A stretch of 42,103 bases of DNA, from contig CAZEGV010000016.1 in NCBI GenBank assembly GCA_964511645.1, forward strand, positions 1-42,103, read 5' to 3'. This document shows positions 17,288-24,654 of this stretch, one piece after another. Positions within the stretch are counted from its first letter, which is position 1. Each line of letters starts with the position of its first letter. This stretch comes from CAZEGV01 sp964511645. GTDB lineage: Bacteria > Bacteroidota > Bacteroidia > Cytophagales > JAAEPT01. The position numbers and the translations under genes were made by a program. Below the pieces are notes generated by a model, which worked only from the letters and a program-made list of their open reading frames with translations, did not search any database and was not told the origin of the DNA.

Positions 17288-17370
17288 TTTATTCTTTTGA
17301 GCATCGAATTGCTGATGAGTATTAATAGTGACTTTTTTTATATAGATTCGTGTACTGAAAAAACATTACA

Positions 17371-18675
17371 ATGAGACAGAAGTTACTAAGTGAAGGAGTA
17401 GAAGAGTTAGAGTACGAGATTCGGAATATTGTAAAAAAGGCAGAAAAGCTAGAAAAGCTGGGGGTAGAAATCCAATGGGAGAATATTGGTGACCCTATTC
17501 AAAAAAACGCAAAAATACCTGATTGGATAAAAGAAATTATTACAGATAGTATTCAAGATGATAAGACATTCGCTTACAGTCATTCTAAAGGAAATTTAGA
17601 TACAAGGAAATACGTAGCAGAGCAAACTAACGCTTTAGGAGGTGTCTTTCTTGATGCAGAAGATGTGCTTTTTTTTAATGGACTAGGCGATGCTATCGCT
17701 AAAATGTATCAATTCCTAAGTCCTACATCTCGGATTATTTGTCCGTCACCAGCATACTCTACTCACAGTTCAGGTGAGGCAGCTCATGCACATAAAGAGC
17801 CTATTACATATCCTTTAGACCCAGAGAATGATTGGCTTCCTAATATTGAGCAATTGTATTTGTACGTAAAGTATAACCCAGGGATTGTGGGGATATTAAT
17901 TATTAACCCAGACAACCCTACTGGGATGGTGTACCCGAAAGAAGTCTTAATGAAAATTGTAGCCATTGCTCGTGAGTTCGATTTGTTTATTATTAGTGAT
18001 GAAATTTATAACAAAATAACTTACAATGGTGCGAAAGCTTACGCTTTGGCAGAAGTGATAGGAGGTGTGCCAGGGATTGCGATGAAGGGGATTTCTAAAG
18101 AAGTGCCTTGGCCAGGTAGCCGTTGTGGTTGGATGGAGTTTTATAACAGAGGTGAAGACATTGAGTTTTCTCGGCTTTGTGGGGCTTTGGAAGATGCTAA
18201 GATGGTAGAGGTTTGCTCTACTACATTACCTCAAATAGTTTTGCCGAAAATATTGGGGGACAGCCGTTTTAGTTCATATAGAGAGACTGAAAATCAAAAA
18301 ATAGGAACAAGGAGTAAAGCAGTCGCTAAGATATTACAAGACGTACCTTATATTACGTTTAATGAAACTTTTGGAGCTTTTTATAATACAATTGTATTCA
18401 AGAAAGAGGCATTAAAAAAAGGACAATTTTTAAAAATAGAAGATGAAAAGATAGAAGGGTTAGTAAAAACTTGGGTAAATAATAAGACTAGTTTAGATAA
18501 AAGTTTTGTGTATTATTTGTTGGGATCAAAAGGAGTCTGTGTAGTGCCTTTGTCTTCCTTTCATTCTGGTTTACAAGGATTTAGGGTGACTCTTTTGGAA
18601 AACAATCCTCAAACTTTACAAGAGACCTTTACAATAATTAGAGATGCGATTGTAGAATACTGTGAAAGTATTTAG
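17371..18675 (+). CDS. PLP-dependent class I/II aminotransferase
   Basis: A 434-residue fold-type I aminotransferase. The PLP lysine is Lys243 in KGISKEVPWPGSRCGW. Other anchors are NPDNPTGMVYP (Asn contacting the PLP ring region), IISDEIYNKITY (Asp and Tyr), and the substrate Arg in FRVTLLE near the C-terminus. The N-terminal region contains WENIGDPIQKN, as in alanine/aspartate aminotransferase relatives. KEVPWPGSR differs from the usual SK[ST]xxxxGxR spacing by extra residues, which may mark a subgroup. The sequence alone does not give the substrate. It is cytoplasmic. Confidence 0.92.
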   Translation: MRQKLLSEGVEELEYEIRNIVKKAEKLEKLGVEIQWENIGDPIQKNAKIPDWIKEIITDSIQDDKTFAYSHSKGNLDTRKYVAEQTNALGGVFLDAEDVLFFNGLGDAIAKMYQFLSPTSRIICPSPAYSTHSSGEAAHAHKEPITYPLDPENDWLPNIEQLYLYVKYNPGIVGILIINPDNPTGMVYPKEVLMKIVAIAREFDLFIISDEIYNKITYNGAKAYALAEVIGGVPGIAMKGISKEVPWPGSRCGWMEFYNRGEDIEFSRLCGALEDAKMVEVCSTTLPQIVLPKILGDSRFSSYRETENQKIGTRSKAVAKILQDVPYITFNETFGAFYNTIVFKKEALKKGQFLKIEDEKIEGLVKTWVNNKTSLDKSFVYYLLGSKGVCVVPLSSFHSGLQGFRVTLLENNPQTLQETFTIIRDAIVEYCESI

Positions 18676-18723
18676 TGATTTAAAAAGTATTAACTAATTT
18701 AGTAGCCGTAAATGTAATAAGCT

Positions 18724-20382
18724 ATGGAAAAAAGTGAATTAGGAAAAGGTGGTTTTGGTTCAACAATGAAAAGCGATTTTTCAGCAAGTATTGTTGTTTT
18801 CTTGGTGGCATTACCTCTGTGTTTAGGTATTGCTTTGGCCTCAGGAGCAACTCCTATTGCTGGGCTTATTGCAGGTATTGTTGGTGGCGTTGTTGTGGGT
18901 TTGATGAGTGGTTCTTCTTTAGGGGTGAGTGGTCCAGCGGCAGGGTTAGCAGTTATTATAGGAGAGTATATTATACACTTTGATAAAGAAGGAAACGGGG
19001 GGTATGAAGCCTTTTTACTTGTGGTGGTAATAGCAGGTATAATACAAGTATTCTTAGGTTTTATTAAGGCAGGAGTGATTGCGGATTATTTTCCCTCTAA
19101 TGTGATTAAGGGGATGTTGGCAGCTATTGGACTCGGGCTATTTTTAAAACAAATACCACATGCTTTAGGTTTTGATGCGGACTCTGAAGGAGATATGAAG
19201 TTTATTCAAGAGGATGGGCGTAATACATTTACAGAAATATGGCATGCTTTGAAGGATCCTCATTGGGGAGCGATTCTTATCGCAATGATTTCAGTGGGTA
19301 TTTTATTACTTTGGAAAACTGATTTTTTTAAGAAAAATAAAATGTTATCACTAATCCCCGGTCCTCTGGTAGTTGTGGCTATGGGTATCTTATTAAATGA
19401 GTTTTTTTTAGTGATGGATTTTTCAAAGCTTGCTTTAACTGGAGAAACAATTGTGAATATCCCAGTCTATGGTGGTGTAAAGAATTTTGTCAGCTCGTTT
19501 AAAGTACCAAATTTCGAGTTGTTTTACAACTCGGTAATAATGGGTGATTTCGATTTTCTTAAATCATTAATGACGATGGCAGTTACTGTAGCCGTTGTAG
19601 CCAGTTTAGAGTCGCTTTTATCTGTGGAGGCAACGGATAAATTAGACCCTCTTAAACGAGTAACGCCTGCAGATAAAGAGCTGGTAGCTCAAGGAGTGGG
19701 AAATATAGTGTCTGGGATGATTGGCGGACTACCTGTTACCCAAGTAATTGTAAGAAGTTCAGCGAATCTAAACGCAGGAGGGAAAACTAAGATGTCAGCA
19801 ATTTTGCATGGTGTTTTTATCTTTGTTGCAGTCTTGGCTATACCTCTTGTTTTAAACAAAATTCCTAAAGCTTGTTTAGCAGGAATTTTATTTGTAATTG
19901 CTTATAAACTAGCAAGTGTAAAACTATTTAAAGATATGTATTCACTGAAATTAAGACAGTTTATCCCATTTATTGTAACTGTTGTAGCTATTTTGATAAC
20001 CGACTTATTAGTTGGTATTACAATAGGCTTGATTACTTCATTGTACTTCATTTTACAAAATAATAGACAAAATGAGCCATTTGAGGTTAAGATGAAAAGA
20101 AAAGAAAATGGCGTGGGTTATGTTGTTCGTTTTATTTTTAGTAAAGAAGTTAATTATTTAAGCAAACATATTTTGATGCAGTCTTTACAGGATATACCAA
20201 AGTATTCTGAGATCCATATTGACGCTACTCATACACAGTTTTTATCGCATGATGTGATCGAATCTATAAATGATTTTAAAGATTCAGTAGCACCTCGTAA
20301 AAATATTAAGGTAGAGTTTAAGATTAAAAAAGATGACTTTTCTAAGATAGATGATGACGTATTAAACCAATTGTCTTTATAG
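18724..20382 (+). CDS. SulP family inorganic anion transporter
   Basis: A 552-residue inner-membrane transporter of the SulP/SLC26 family, with about 11-12 hydrophobic segments. The N-terminal half carries the family core: SASIVVFLVALPLCLGIALASG, PIAGLIAGIVGG, and SGPAAGLAVIIGEYI. A later block reads ESLLSVEATDKL, then NIVSGMIGGLPVTQVIVRSS. The C-terminal ~90 residues form a shortened STAS-like domain (SEIHIDATHTQFLSHDVIE). Members move sulfate, bicarbonate or other anions; in marine bacteria bicarbonate is common, but the substrate is not determined here. The gene has its own upstream spacer and ends at a strong stem-loop. Confidence 0.93.
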   Translation: MEKSELGKGGFGSTMKSDFSASIVVFLVALPLCLGIALASGATPIAGLIAGIVGGVVVGLMSGSSLGVSGPAAGLAVIIGEYIIHFDKEGNGGYEAFLLVVVIAGIIQVFLGFIKAGVIADYFPSNVIKGMLAAIGLGLFLKQIPHALGFDADSEGDMKFIQEDGRNTFTEIWHALKDPHWGAILIAMISVGILLLWKTDFFKKNKMLSLIPGPLVVVAMGILLNEFFLVMDFSKLALTGETIVNIPVYGGVKNFVSSFKVPNFELFYNSVIMGDFDFLKSLMTMAVTVAVVASLESLLSVEATDKLDPLKRVTPADKELVAQGVGNIVSGMIGGLPVTQVIVRSSANLNAGGKTKMSAILHGVFIFVAVLAIPLVLNKIPKACLAGILFVIAYKLASVKLFKDMYSLKLRQFIPFIVTVVAILITDLLVGITIGLITSLYFILQNNRQNEPFEVKMKRKENGVGYVVRFIFSKEVNYLSKHILMQSLQDIPKYSEIHIDATHTQFLSHDVIESINDFKDSVAPRKNIKVEFKIKKDDFSKIDDDVLNQLSL

Positions 20383-20405
20383 CAAAAGTATAGTAGTTTT
20401 AATAT

Positions 20406-20447
20406 AAAGAAAGGATTGATTTTAAATTTAAAATTAATCCTTTCTTT
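20406..20447. terminator. 20-bp stem-loop between convergent genes
   Basis: The arms at 20406-20425 and 20428-20447 pair over 20 positions with a single G-T wobble and a two-base loop. The region lies between the convergent SulP and DUF58 genes and the palindrome is nearly symmetric, so it probably terminates both. The T run (CTTTCTTT) is interrupted. Confidence 0.75.
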
Positions 20448-20626
20448 AATTGGATAGAATAATTTTCTTAACCGAAAAGGCATTAAAAATGGTAGGGGTT
20501 CGTCAGTAGACGGGTATTGGGATTTTTCTCAATTTTTTATTGGAAAATTGGAAACAAAAAAACCGATCAGTGAGGAGAAATAGCCCCCAAGAGAGAAGAA
20601 AAAGTATAAATGAAGATAAAATATTG

Positions 20627-21532
20627 CTACTTCATTTTAGATCTTTTAATTAAAAAAGGAAGTAATATTTGGTCGATATTTTGGTTAATATCTACTTGAA
20701 TTAATTCAAGTTTAAACTTAGCAGATAGGTCCTTTATTTTATTCATCCAATTGTATGAATTCTTCTTGTAACTCTCTCTGATCTCATTGGGAGATATTTT
20801 TATTTTTTTACCAGTTTCTATGTCGGTTAGTTCATGAGGCTTGTTTTCCAAGTCCAGATCCATTTCTTGGGCTACATCCATAGGTTGAAAAATAATCACT
20901 TCATTATTAGAATATTTAATGTGGTTTAATGCATCAATAAGTTCTTCTGGACTGTTGTTTCTGTCTATTAAATCCGAAAAAATAATAACCAAAGAACGTT
21001 TGTGTATTTGTTGCGCAATTTGGTGCAAACTTTCGACTAGATTTGTGGAAATATTATCAGACTTTTTATTAAGTAAACTCTCTAGGTAATTGATAAGTAA
21101 ATTAGCATGTTTAGGAGAAGATTTTACTTCACTTTTATAAGTGATTTCTTCATCAATTGTATAGATGCCAATTGCATCTCTTTGTTTGTTGAGCAACTGG
21201 ATAAGAGTGGAAGATATTATTGCCGAAAAATCAAGTTTAGAAAAGTTTTTGTTGCCAAATCTCATAGACGAGGAACTATCAATTACGATATAACATCTAA
21301 GATTAGTTTCTTCATCATATTCTTTGGTGTATAGTTTATCTGTTCTTCCGTACAATTTCCAATCAATATGTCGGGTACTTTCACCCGCTATATAAGACTT
21401 GTGTTCTGCAAACTCTACCGAAAAACCTTTATAAGGTGATTTGTGCAAACCAATTAAAAATCCCTCTACAGCTTGCTTTGCAAAGAAGCTAAGCTTACCG
21501 TATTGTTTGACTTCTCTTAAATCTATACTCAT
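20627..21532 (-). CDS. DUF58 domain protein (vWA-like)
   Basis: A 301-residue cytoplasmic protein. GLHKSPYKGFSVEFAEHKSY then IDWKLYGRTDKLYTKEYDEE is the DUF58 signature, and YIVIDSSSSMRFG (Asp85, Ser87, Ser89) is the MIDAS metal site of a von Willebrand A-like fold. DUF58 proteins are usually encoded beside MoxR AAA ATPases in envelope or chaperone-like systems. Here no MoxR gene is in view, because the neighbours are SulP and a PUR protein on the opposite strand. The gene therefore stands alone. A candidate promoter lies 65 bases upstream. Confidence 0.9.
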   Translation of the reverse strand: MSIDLREVKQYGKLSFFAKQAVEGFLIGLHKSPYKGFSVEFAEHKSYIAGESTRHIDWKLYGRTDKLYTKEYDEETNLRCYIVIDSSSSMRFGNKNFSKLDFSAIISSTLIQLLNKQRDAIGIYTIDEEITYKSEVKSSPKHANLLINYLESLLNKKSDNISTNLVESLHQIAQQIHKRSLVIIFSDLIDRNNSPEELIDALNHIKYSNNEVIIFQPMDVAQEMDLDLENKPHELTDIETGKKIKISPNEIRESYKKNSYNWMNKIKDLSAKFKLELIQVDINQNIDQILLPFLIKRSKMK

Positions 21533-21596
21533 ACCTACTAAAGTATTAATTATGTCGTATTATCCATACAAAATGCTTGCTTTTGTTTATGATTAA

Positions 21597-21604
21597 CAAA
21601 GTTA
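21597..21604 (-). promoter_or_regulatory. Putative -7 box for the DUF58 gene (TAACTTTG)
   Basis: On the minus strand TAACTTTG matches TAnnTTTG, 65 bases before the DUF58 start. No -33 TTTG at the ideal spacing, so support is partial. Confidence 0.35.
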
Positions 21605-21645
21605 TTGGTGCAAAACATTGGTGAACTGTTTCAAAATTTATAATA

Positions 21646-21996
21646 TTGCCTAATAATTTTACTAAAACGTATAGGATTGTGGAAGAGAAAAAGGATAGAA
21701 ACGAAATTTTTTCTAAGAGAGTAAAAGCAGGTAAACGTACATATTTTATGGACGTGAAAGCAACTAAATCTCAGGATTATTATTTAACGATTACGGAAAG
21801 TAAGAGAATTTTTAAAGGTGAGGATGTTTCTTATGAAAAGCATAAAATCTTTTTATATAAAGAAGACTTTATGAAATTCATTACAGCACTAGAAGAAACA
21901 ATAGAGCACGTAAAAACAGAGTTAATGCCAGAGGTGGATTTTGACGCTTTATCTAAACCGAACACTGAAGAAGATTCGGACGAGGTATCGTGGTAG
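21646..21996 (+). CDS. PUR family DNA/RNA-binding protein (DUF3276)
   Basis: A 116-residue protein with the bacterial PUR repeat: EIFSKRVKAGKRTYFMDVKATK, DYYLTITESKRIFKGED, then YEKHKIFLYKEDFMKFITALEETIEHV. Bacteroidota and spirochaete relatives bind single-stranded or structured nucleic acid as dimers. The length matches a single-repeat protein with an acidic tail (EEDSDEVSW). The only start codon far enough upstream is TTG at 21646; the conserved domain begins at about residue 18. It is transcribed away from the DUF58 gene and precedes ychF by 61 bases. The target is unknown. Confidence 0.88.
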   Translation: MPNNFTKTYRIVEEKKDRNEIFSKRVKAGKRTYFMDVKATKSQDYYLTITESKRIFKGEDVSYEKHKIFLYKEDFMKFITALEETIEHVKTELMPEVDFDALSKPNTEEDSDEVSW

Positions 21997-22057
21997 AGTA
22001 GTTGTGATGCCAAGTGTGTTTAACTTTTTTTGATTATTAAGATTATTATAATAAATT

Positions 22058-23155
22058 ATGGGATTGAAGTGTGGAATTGTAGGATTGCCTAATGTAGGGA
22101 AGTCAACCTTGTTTAATGCCTTATCTGATGCAGGTGCTGAAGCAGCTAACTTCCCATTTTGTACAATAGAGCCTAATGTAGGCATTGTAATAGTGCCAGA
22201 TGAAAGATTAGAAATTTTAGAAAAAATAGTCAACCCTCAGAAAGTACAACCTACTATTGTAGAATTTGTAGATATCGCAGGATTGGTAAAAGGTGCGAGT
22301 AAGGGAGAAGGATTAGGAAATAAATTCTTAGCAAACATCCGTGGGGTAGATGCAATAGTACATGTTATACGTTGCTTTGAAGATGATAATATTGTACATG
22401 TATCAGGTAAGGTAGATCCAGTAGATGACAAGGCAGTAATTGATACTGAACTACAATTGAGAGACTTGGAATCAGTACAAAAGAAAATCCAGAAGTACGA
22501 AAAATTGTCAAAATCAGGAGATGCAGAATCTAAGAAAATTCATGCTTCACTCAAAAAAGTGGAAGAGCATTTATTGGGAGGTAACAATGTGCGTAATTTA
22601 GAATTAGAAGAAGCTGATGAAGAAGCGACTGAAGATTTACAATTATTAACTCAAAAACCAGTTATTTATTTAGCTAATGTGTCAGAGGCTGATGCAGCAA
22701 ATGGTAATGATAATGTAGACCTGTTACGAGTTTCTGTGAAAGAAGAAGGAGCTGAAGTAATTGTGTTGTGTGCTGCTTTAGAAGAGCAGATTGCTGAATT
22801 AGAAGAAGAGGAAGAGAGAGAGATGTTTTTGTCAGAGTATGGATTAACAGAGTCAGGCTTGGATAAGCTAATTAAGGTGTCTTATGACACCCTTTCTTTG
22901 ATTACTTACTTTACGGCAGGAGAGAAGGAAGTGAGAGCTTGGACAATTGAGAAAGGATGGAAAGCGCCTAAAGCAGCAAGTGTGATTCATACAGATTTTG
23001 AAAAAGGATTTATTCGTGCCGAAGTAATTAAAATAACAGATTATGAAAAGTATCAAACAGAAGCCAAATGCAGAGAAGCAGGAAAGCTATCTGTAGAAGG
23101 AAAAGAATATACAGTAGAAGATGGAGATATTATGCATTTCCGTTTTAATGTTTAA
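22058..23155 (+). CDS. ychF: Redox-regulated ATPase YchF (OBG family)
   Basis: A 365-residue Obg-related P-loop protein of the YchF/OLA1 group. The Walker A is GLPNVGKS at residues 9-16, the G3-like motif is in EFVDIAGLVKGASKGEG, and the base-recognition motif is NVSE in YLANVSEAD instead of NKxD. This is why YchF prefers ATP. A central coiled coil (about 130-205) and a C-terminal TGS domain (about 280-363, TYFTAGEKEVRAWTIEKG) are in place. YchF binds ribosomes and takes part in stress and translation control. Full length and intact. Confidence 0.97.
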   Translation: MGLKCGIVGLPNVGKSTLFNALSDAGAEAANFPFCTIEPNVGIVIVPDERLEILEKIVNPQKVQPTIVEFVDIAGLVKGASKGEGLGNKFLANIRGVDAIVHVIRCFEDDNIVHVSGKVDPVDDKAVIDTELQLRDLESVQKKIQKYEKLSKSGDAESKKIHASLKKVEEHLLGGNNVRNLELEEADEEATEDLQLLTQKPVIYLANVSEADAANGNDNVDLLRVSVKEEGAEVIVLCAALEEQIAELEEEEEREMFLSEYGLTESGLDKLIKVSYDTLSLITYFTAGEKEVRAWTIEKGWKAPKAASVIHTDFEKGFIRAEVIKITDYEKYQTEAKCREAGKLSVEGKEYTVEDGDIMHFRFNV

Positions 23156-23250
23156 TAGATTAAATATAAGGGTTAATAGAGTTTCTTGATTATAAGAGAA
23201 CTATTTAAAACCTTTTGTAGTTATTGCAGTGAGTATAATATTTTATAATT

Positions 23251-24048
23251 ATGAGAATTAGATTAATTTTTCAATTAAACAATAGAGGAGCAACAGTTCC
23301 TTTTCATCATCAGCATTTGATTTCTTCTTTGATGGATGAGTTTAAAGTAGAAGCAGGCATAGCAGAAGGAGATCAATTTGAATATTGTTTTTCAGGAATA
23401 AAAGGTCAAACCAAAGTAGGAAGAGGAGGTTTGTTTTTTTATTCTAACAAGGTCACAATCGTGATTAGTAGTCCTCAAGAAGAGAAACTGATAGAAGTGC
23501 TAAAAGCAGTATTTAAGAGAAGTAGTGTCCACGTAGGAGAGTTGGAATTAATTCCAGAATCTATGGAGCAGGAGACGACACCCGAATTCAAAGAAGAATC
23601 TACGACCTTTGTTTGTATCTCACCACTTATAGCAATTAGTCATTTTAGTGGAGAAGGAGAGCAAGCAGTCAAAAGATTCATAGAACCATCGACAGATGAA
23701 TTTTCAGATTTCTTATATGAGTCGGTTGTCATTAGAATGGAAGCATCAGGCAGATATACCCCCGAGCAACTAGAGTCTTTCTTTAAGTTTCAAGTAGTGC
23801 CAGATAAAAGATACATTGAAAAGTTAAGAGCAAATTCTAAAAAGTTTTCTCGTATCTATCATATCGAGTACCAAGGAGTAGAAAAAGAGGTGAGAGGTTA
23901 TACTTTGCCTTTGACCGTGTATGCACACCCTGAGGTACAAAAATTTATTTATGAATGTGGCTTTGGTGAGTATACCGAAAAAGGATATGGAATATTAGAC
24001 ATTGCCAATTCTAAACTACAAGAAAGAGTAACACCTTATACATTTTAG
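23251..24048 (+). CDS. cas6: Cas6-like CRISPR RNA endoribonuclease, orphan
   Basis: A 265-residue protein of the Cas6 RAMP family, which cuts precursor CRISPR RNA within the repeat. It opens with a ferredoxin-like strand (MRIRLIFQL) and a His cluster FHHQHL (His19, 20, 22) in the region where Cas6 active-site residues often lie. It ends with the Gly-rich loop GFGEYTEKGYGILDI (about 235-249), the typical C-terminal RAMP signature. The second domain has FVCISPLIAIS. No other cas gene and no repeat-spacer array occurs in the window, and the neighbours ychF and an adhesin are housekeeping or surface genes. It is intact and followed by a good terminator. It may serve a distant locus or have another RNA target. 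Confidence 0.85.
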   Translation: MRIRLIFQLNNRGATVPFHHQHLISSLMDEFKVEAGIAEGDQFEYCFSGIKGQTKVGRGGLFFYSNKVTIVISSPQEEKLIEVLKAVFKRSSVHVGELELIPESMEQETTPEFKEESTTFVCISPLIAISHFSGEGEQAVKRFIEPSTDEFSDFLYESVVIRMEASGRYTPEQLESFFKFQVVPDKRYIEKLRANSKKFSRIYHIEYQGVEKEVRGYTLPLTVYAHPEVQKFIYECGFGEYTEKGYGILDIANSKLQERVTPYTF

Positions 24049-24072
24049 TGTTTTTGTTTAGTTTAAGTTAAG

Positions 24073-24108
24073 ATCCTTTGATGCCTAGTGTGTCGAAGGA
24101 TTTTTTTT
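24073..24108 (+). terminator. Rho-independent terminator of cas6
   Basis: A nine-pair stem, ATCCTTTGA (24073-24081) with TCGAAGGAT (24093-24101), contains one T-G pair. It is followed by eight T. It lies 25 bases after the cas6 stop. Confidence 0.85.
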
Positions 24109-24155
24109 GAGCTATATTGATTGAAATATTTTCGCCGAAGTCAAAACAAAAATTT

Positions 24156-24304
24156 GGGCGTTCCCCCATTCGCCAAAACGAAGGCTCATGCGGTCGGGCT
24201 TTTTGTTCCCAATCTTTTCTTTATGTTTTTGTGTCACATTGAGCTTGTCGAAATGTCAAATACAAAAACATAAAGAAAAGGATTTCCACGCCAGTCCCTA
24301 ACGC
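24156..24304 (+). repeat. Structured intergenic repeat, copy A
   Basis: Conserved blocks shared with copy B in the same order are GTTCCCC, GGTCGGGCT, TTCCCAATCTTTT, AAAAGGATTTCCAC and CCCTAA. The basal stem GCGTT (24158-24162) pairs with AACGC (24300-24304). Inside is a perfect 19-bp hairpin, arms 24214-24232 and 24262-24280. Its tip carries ACATT/AATGT around the core TGAGCTTGTCGAA (24240-24252). The element starts 108 bases after the cas6 stop. Confidence 0.8.
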
Positions 24305-24654
24305 AAAAAAAAGAAAACATTTATAGGGGAAAAAATATACCTCTTATACCATTTTAACTATAAGATAAGTCATTTATCCTGTTTGTTTTTACACTCTCTT
24401 CGTTAAAATAATTTACTGACAAATCATTTCCGTGTAAAACAAACTTTTGTCTAAAAAAAAATATCGTTAGTCTTTGTTTGTTTCACTTGAATCGAATATA
24501 CAGAAGGATAAGTGATTAATAAACGATAAATTGAGTCATTTTTATTTATTTCTATGTAAATTGCGAATTCGTAGGGTTGTATTAGGGTGTTTACCTTAGC
24601 CTATGTGAGTTTGGTTATCCAAACAAAAAAATATTAATTTTAAGTATATTACTT

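Larger units (their letters stand above)
24049..24654. other. 606-base intergenic region with terminator and structured repeat
   Basis: Contains the cas6 terminator (24073-24108), the first full copy of the structured repeat (24156-24304), and about 350 bases of AT-rich DNA before the adhesin start. No CRISPR repeats, tRNA or credible ORF are seen. A box similar to TAnnTTAG (TACCTTAG, 24592-24599) could belong to the adhesin promoter but is weak. Confidence 0.7.

Noticed and set aside
20518..20592. Inverted repeats (CAATTTT/AAAATTG, TTTCTC/GAGAAA) taken as a further copy of the structured repeat
   Set aside because: The conserved blocks GGTCGGGCT, CCCAATCTTTT and AAGGATTTCC are not present in order on either strand; only weak hairpins remain.
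24049..24654. CRISPR array expected next to cas6
   Set aside because: No regularly spaced direct repeats occur here or in the 23156-23250 spacer; the only repeat structure is a single inverted-repeat element.
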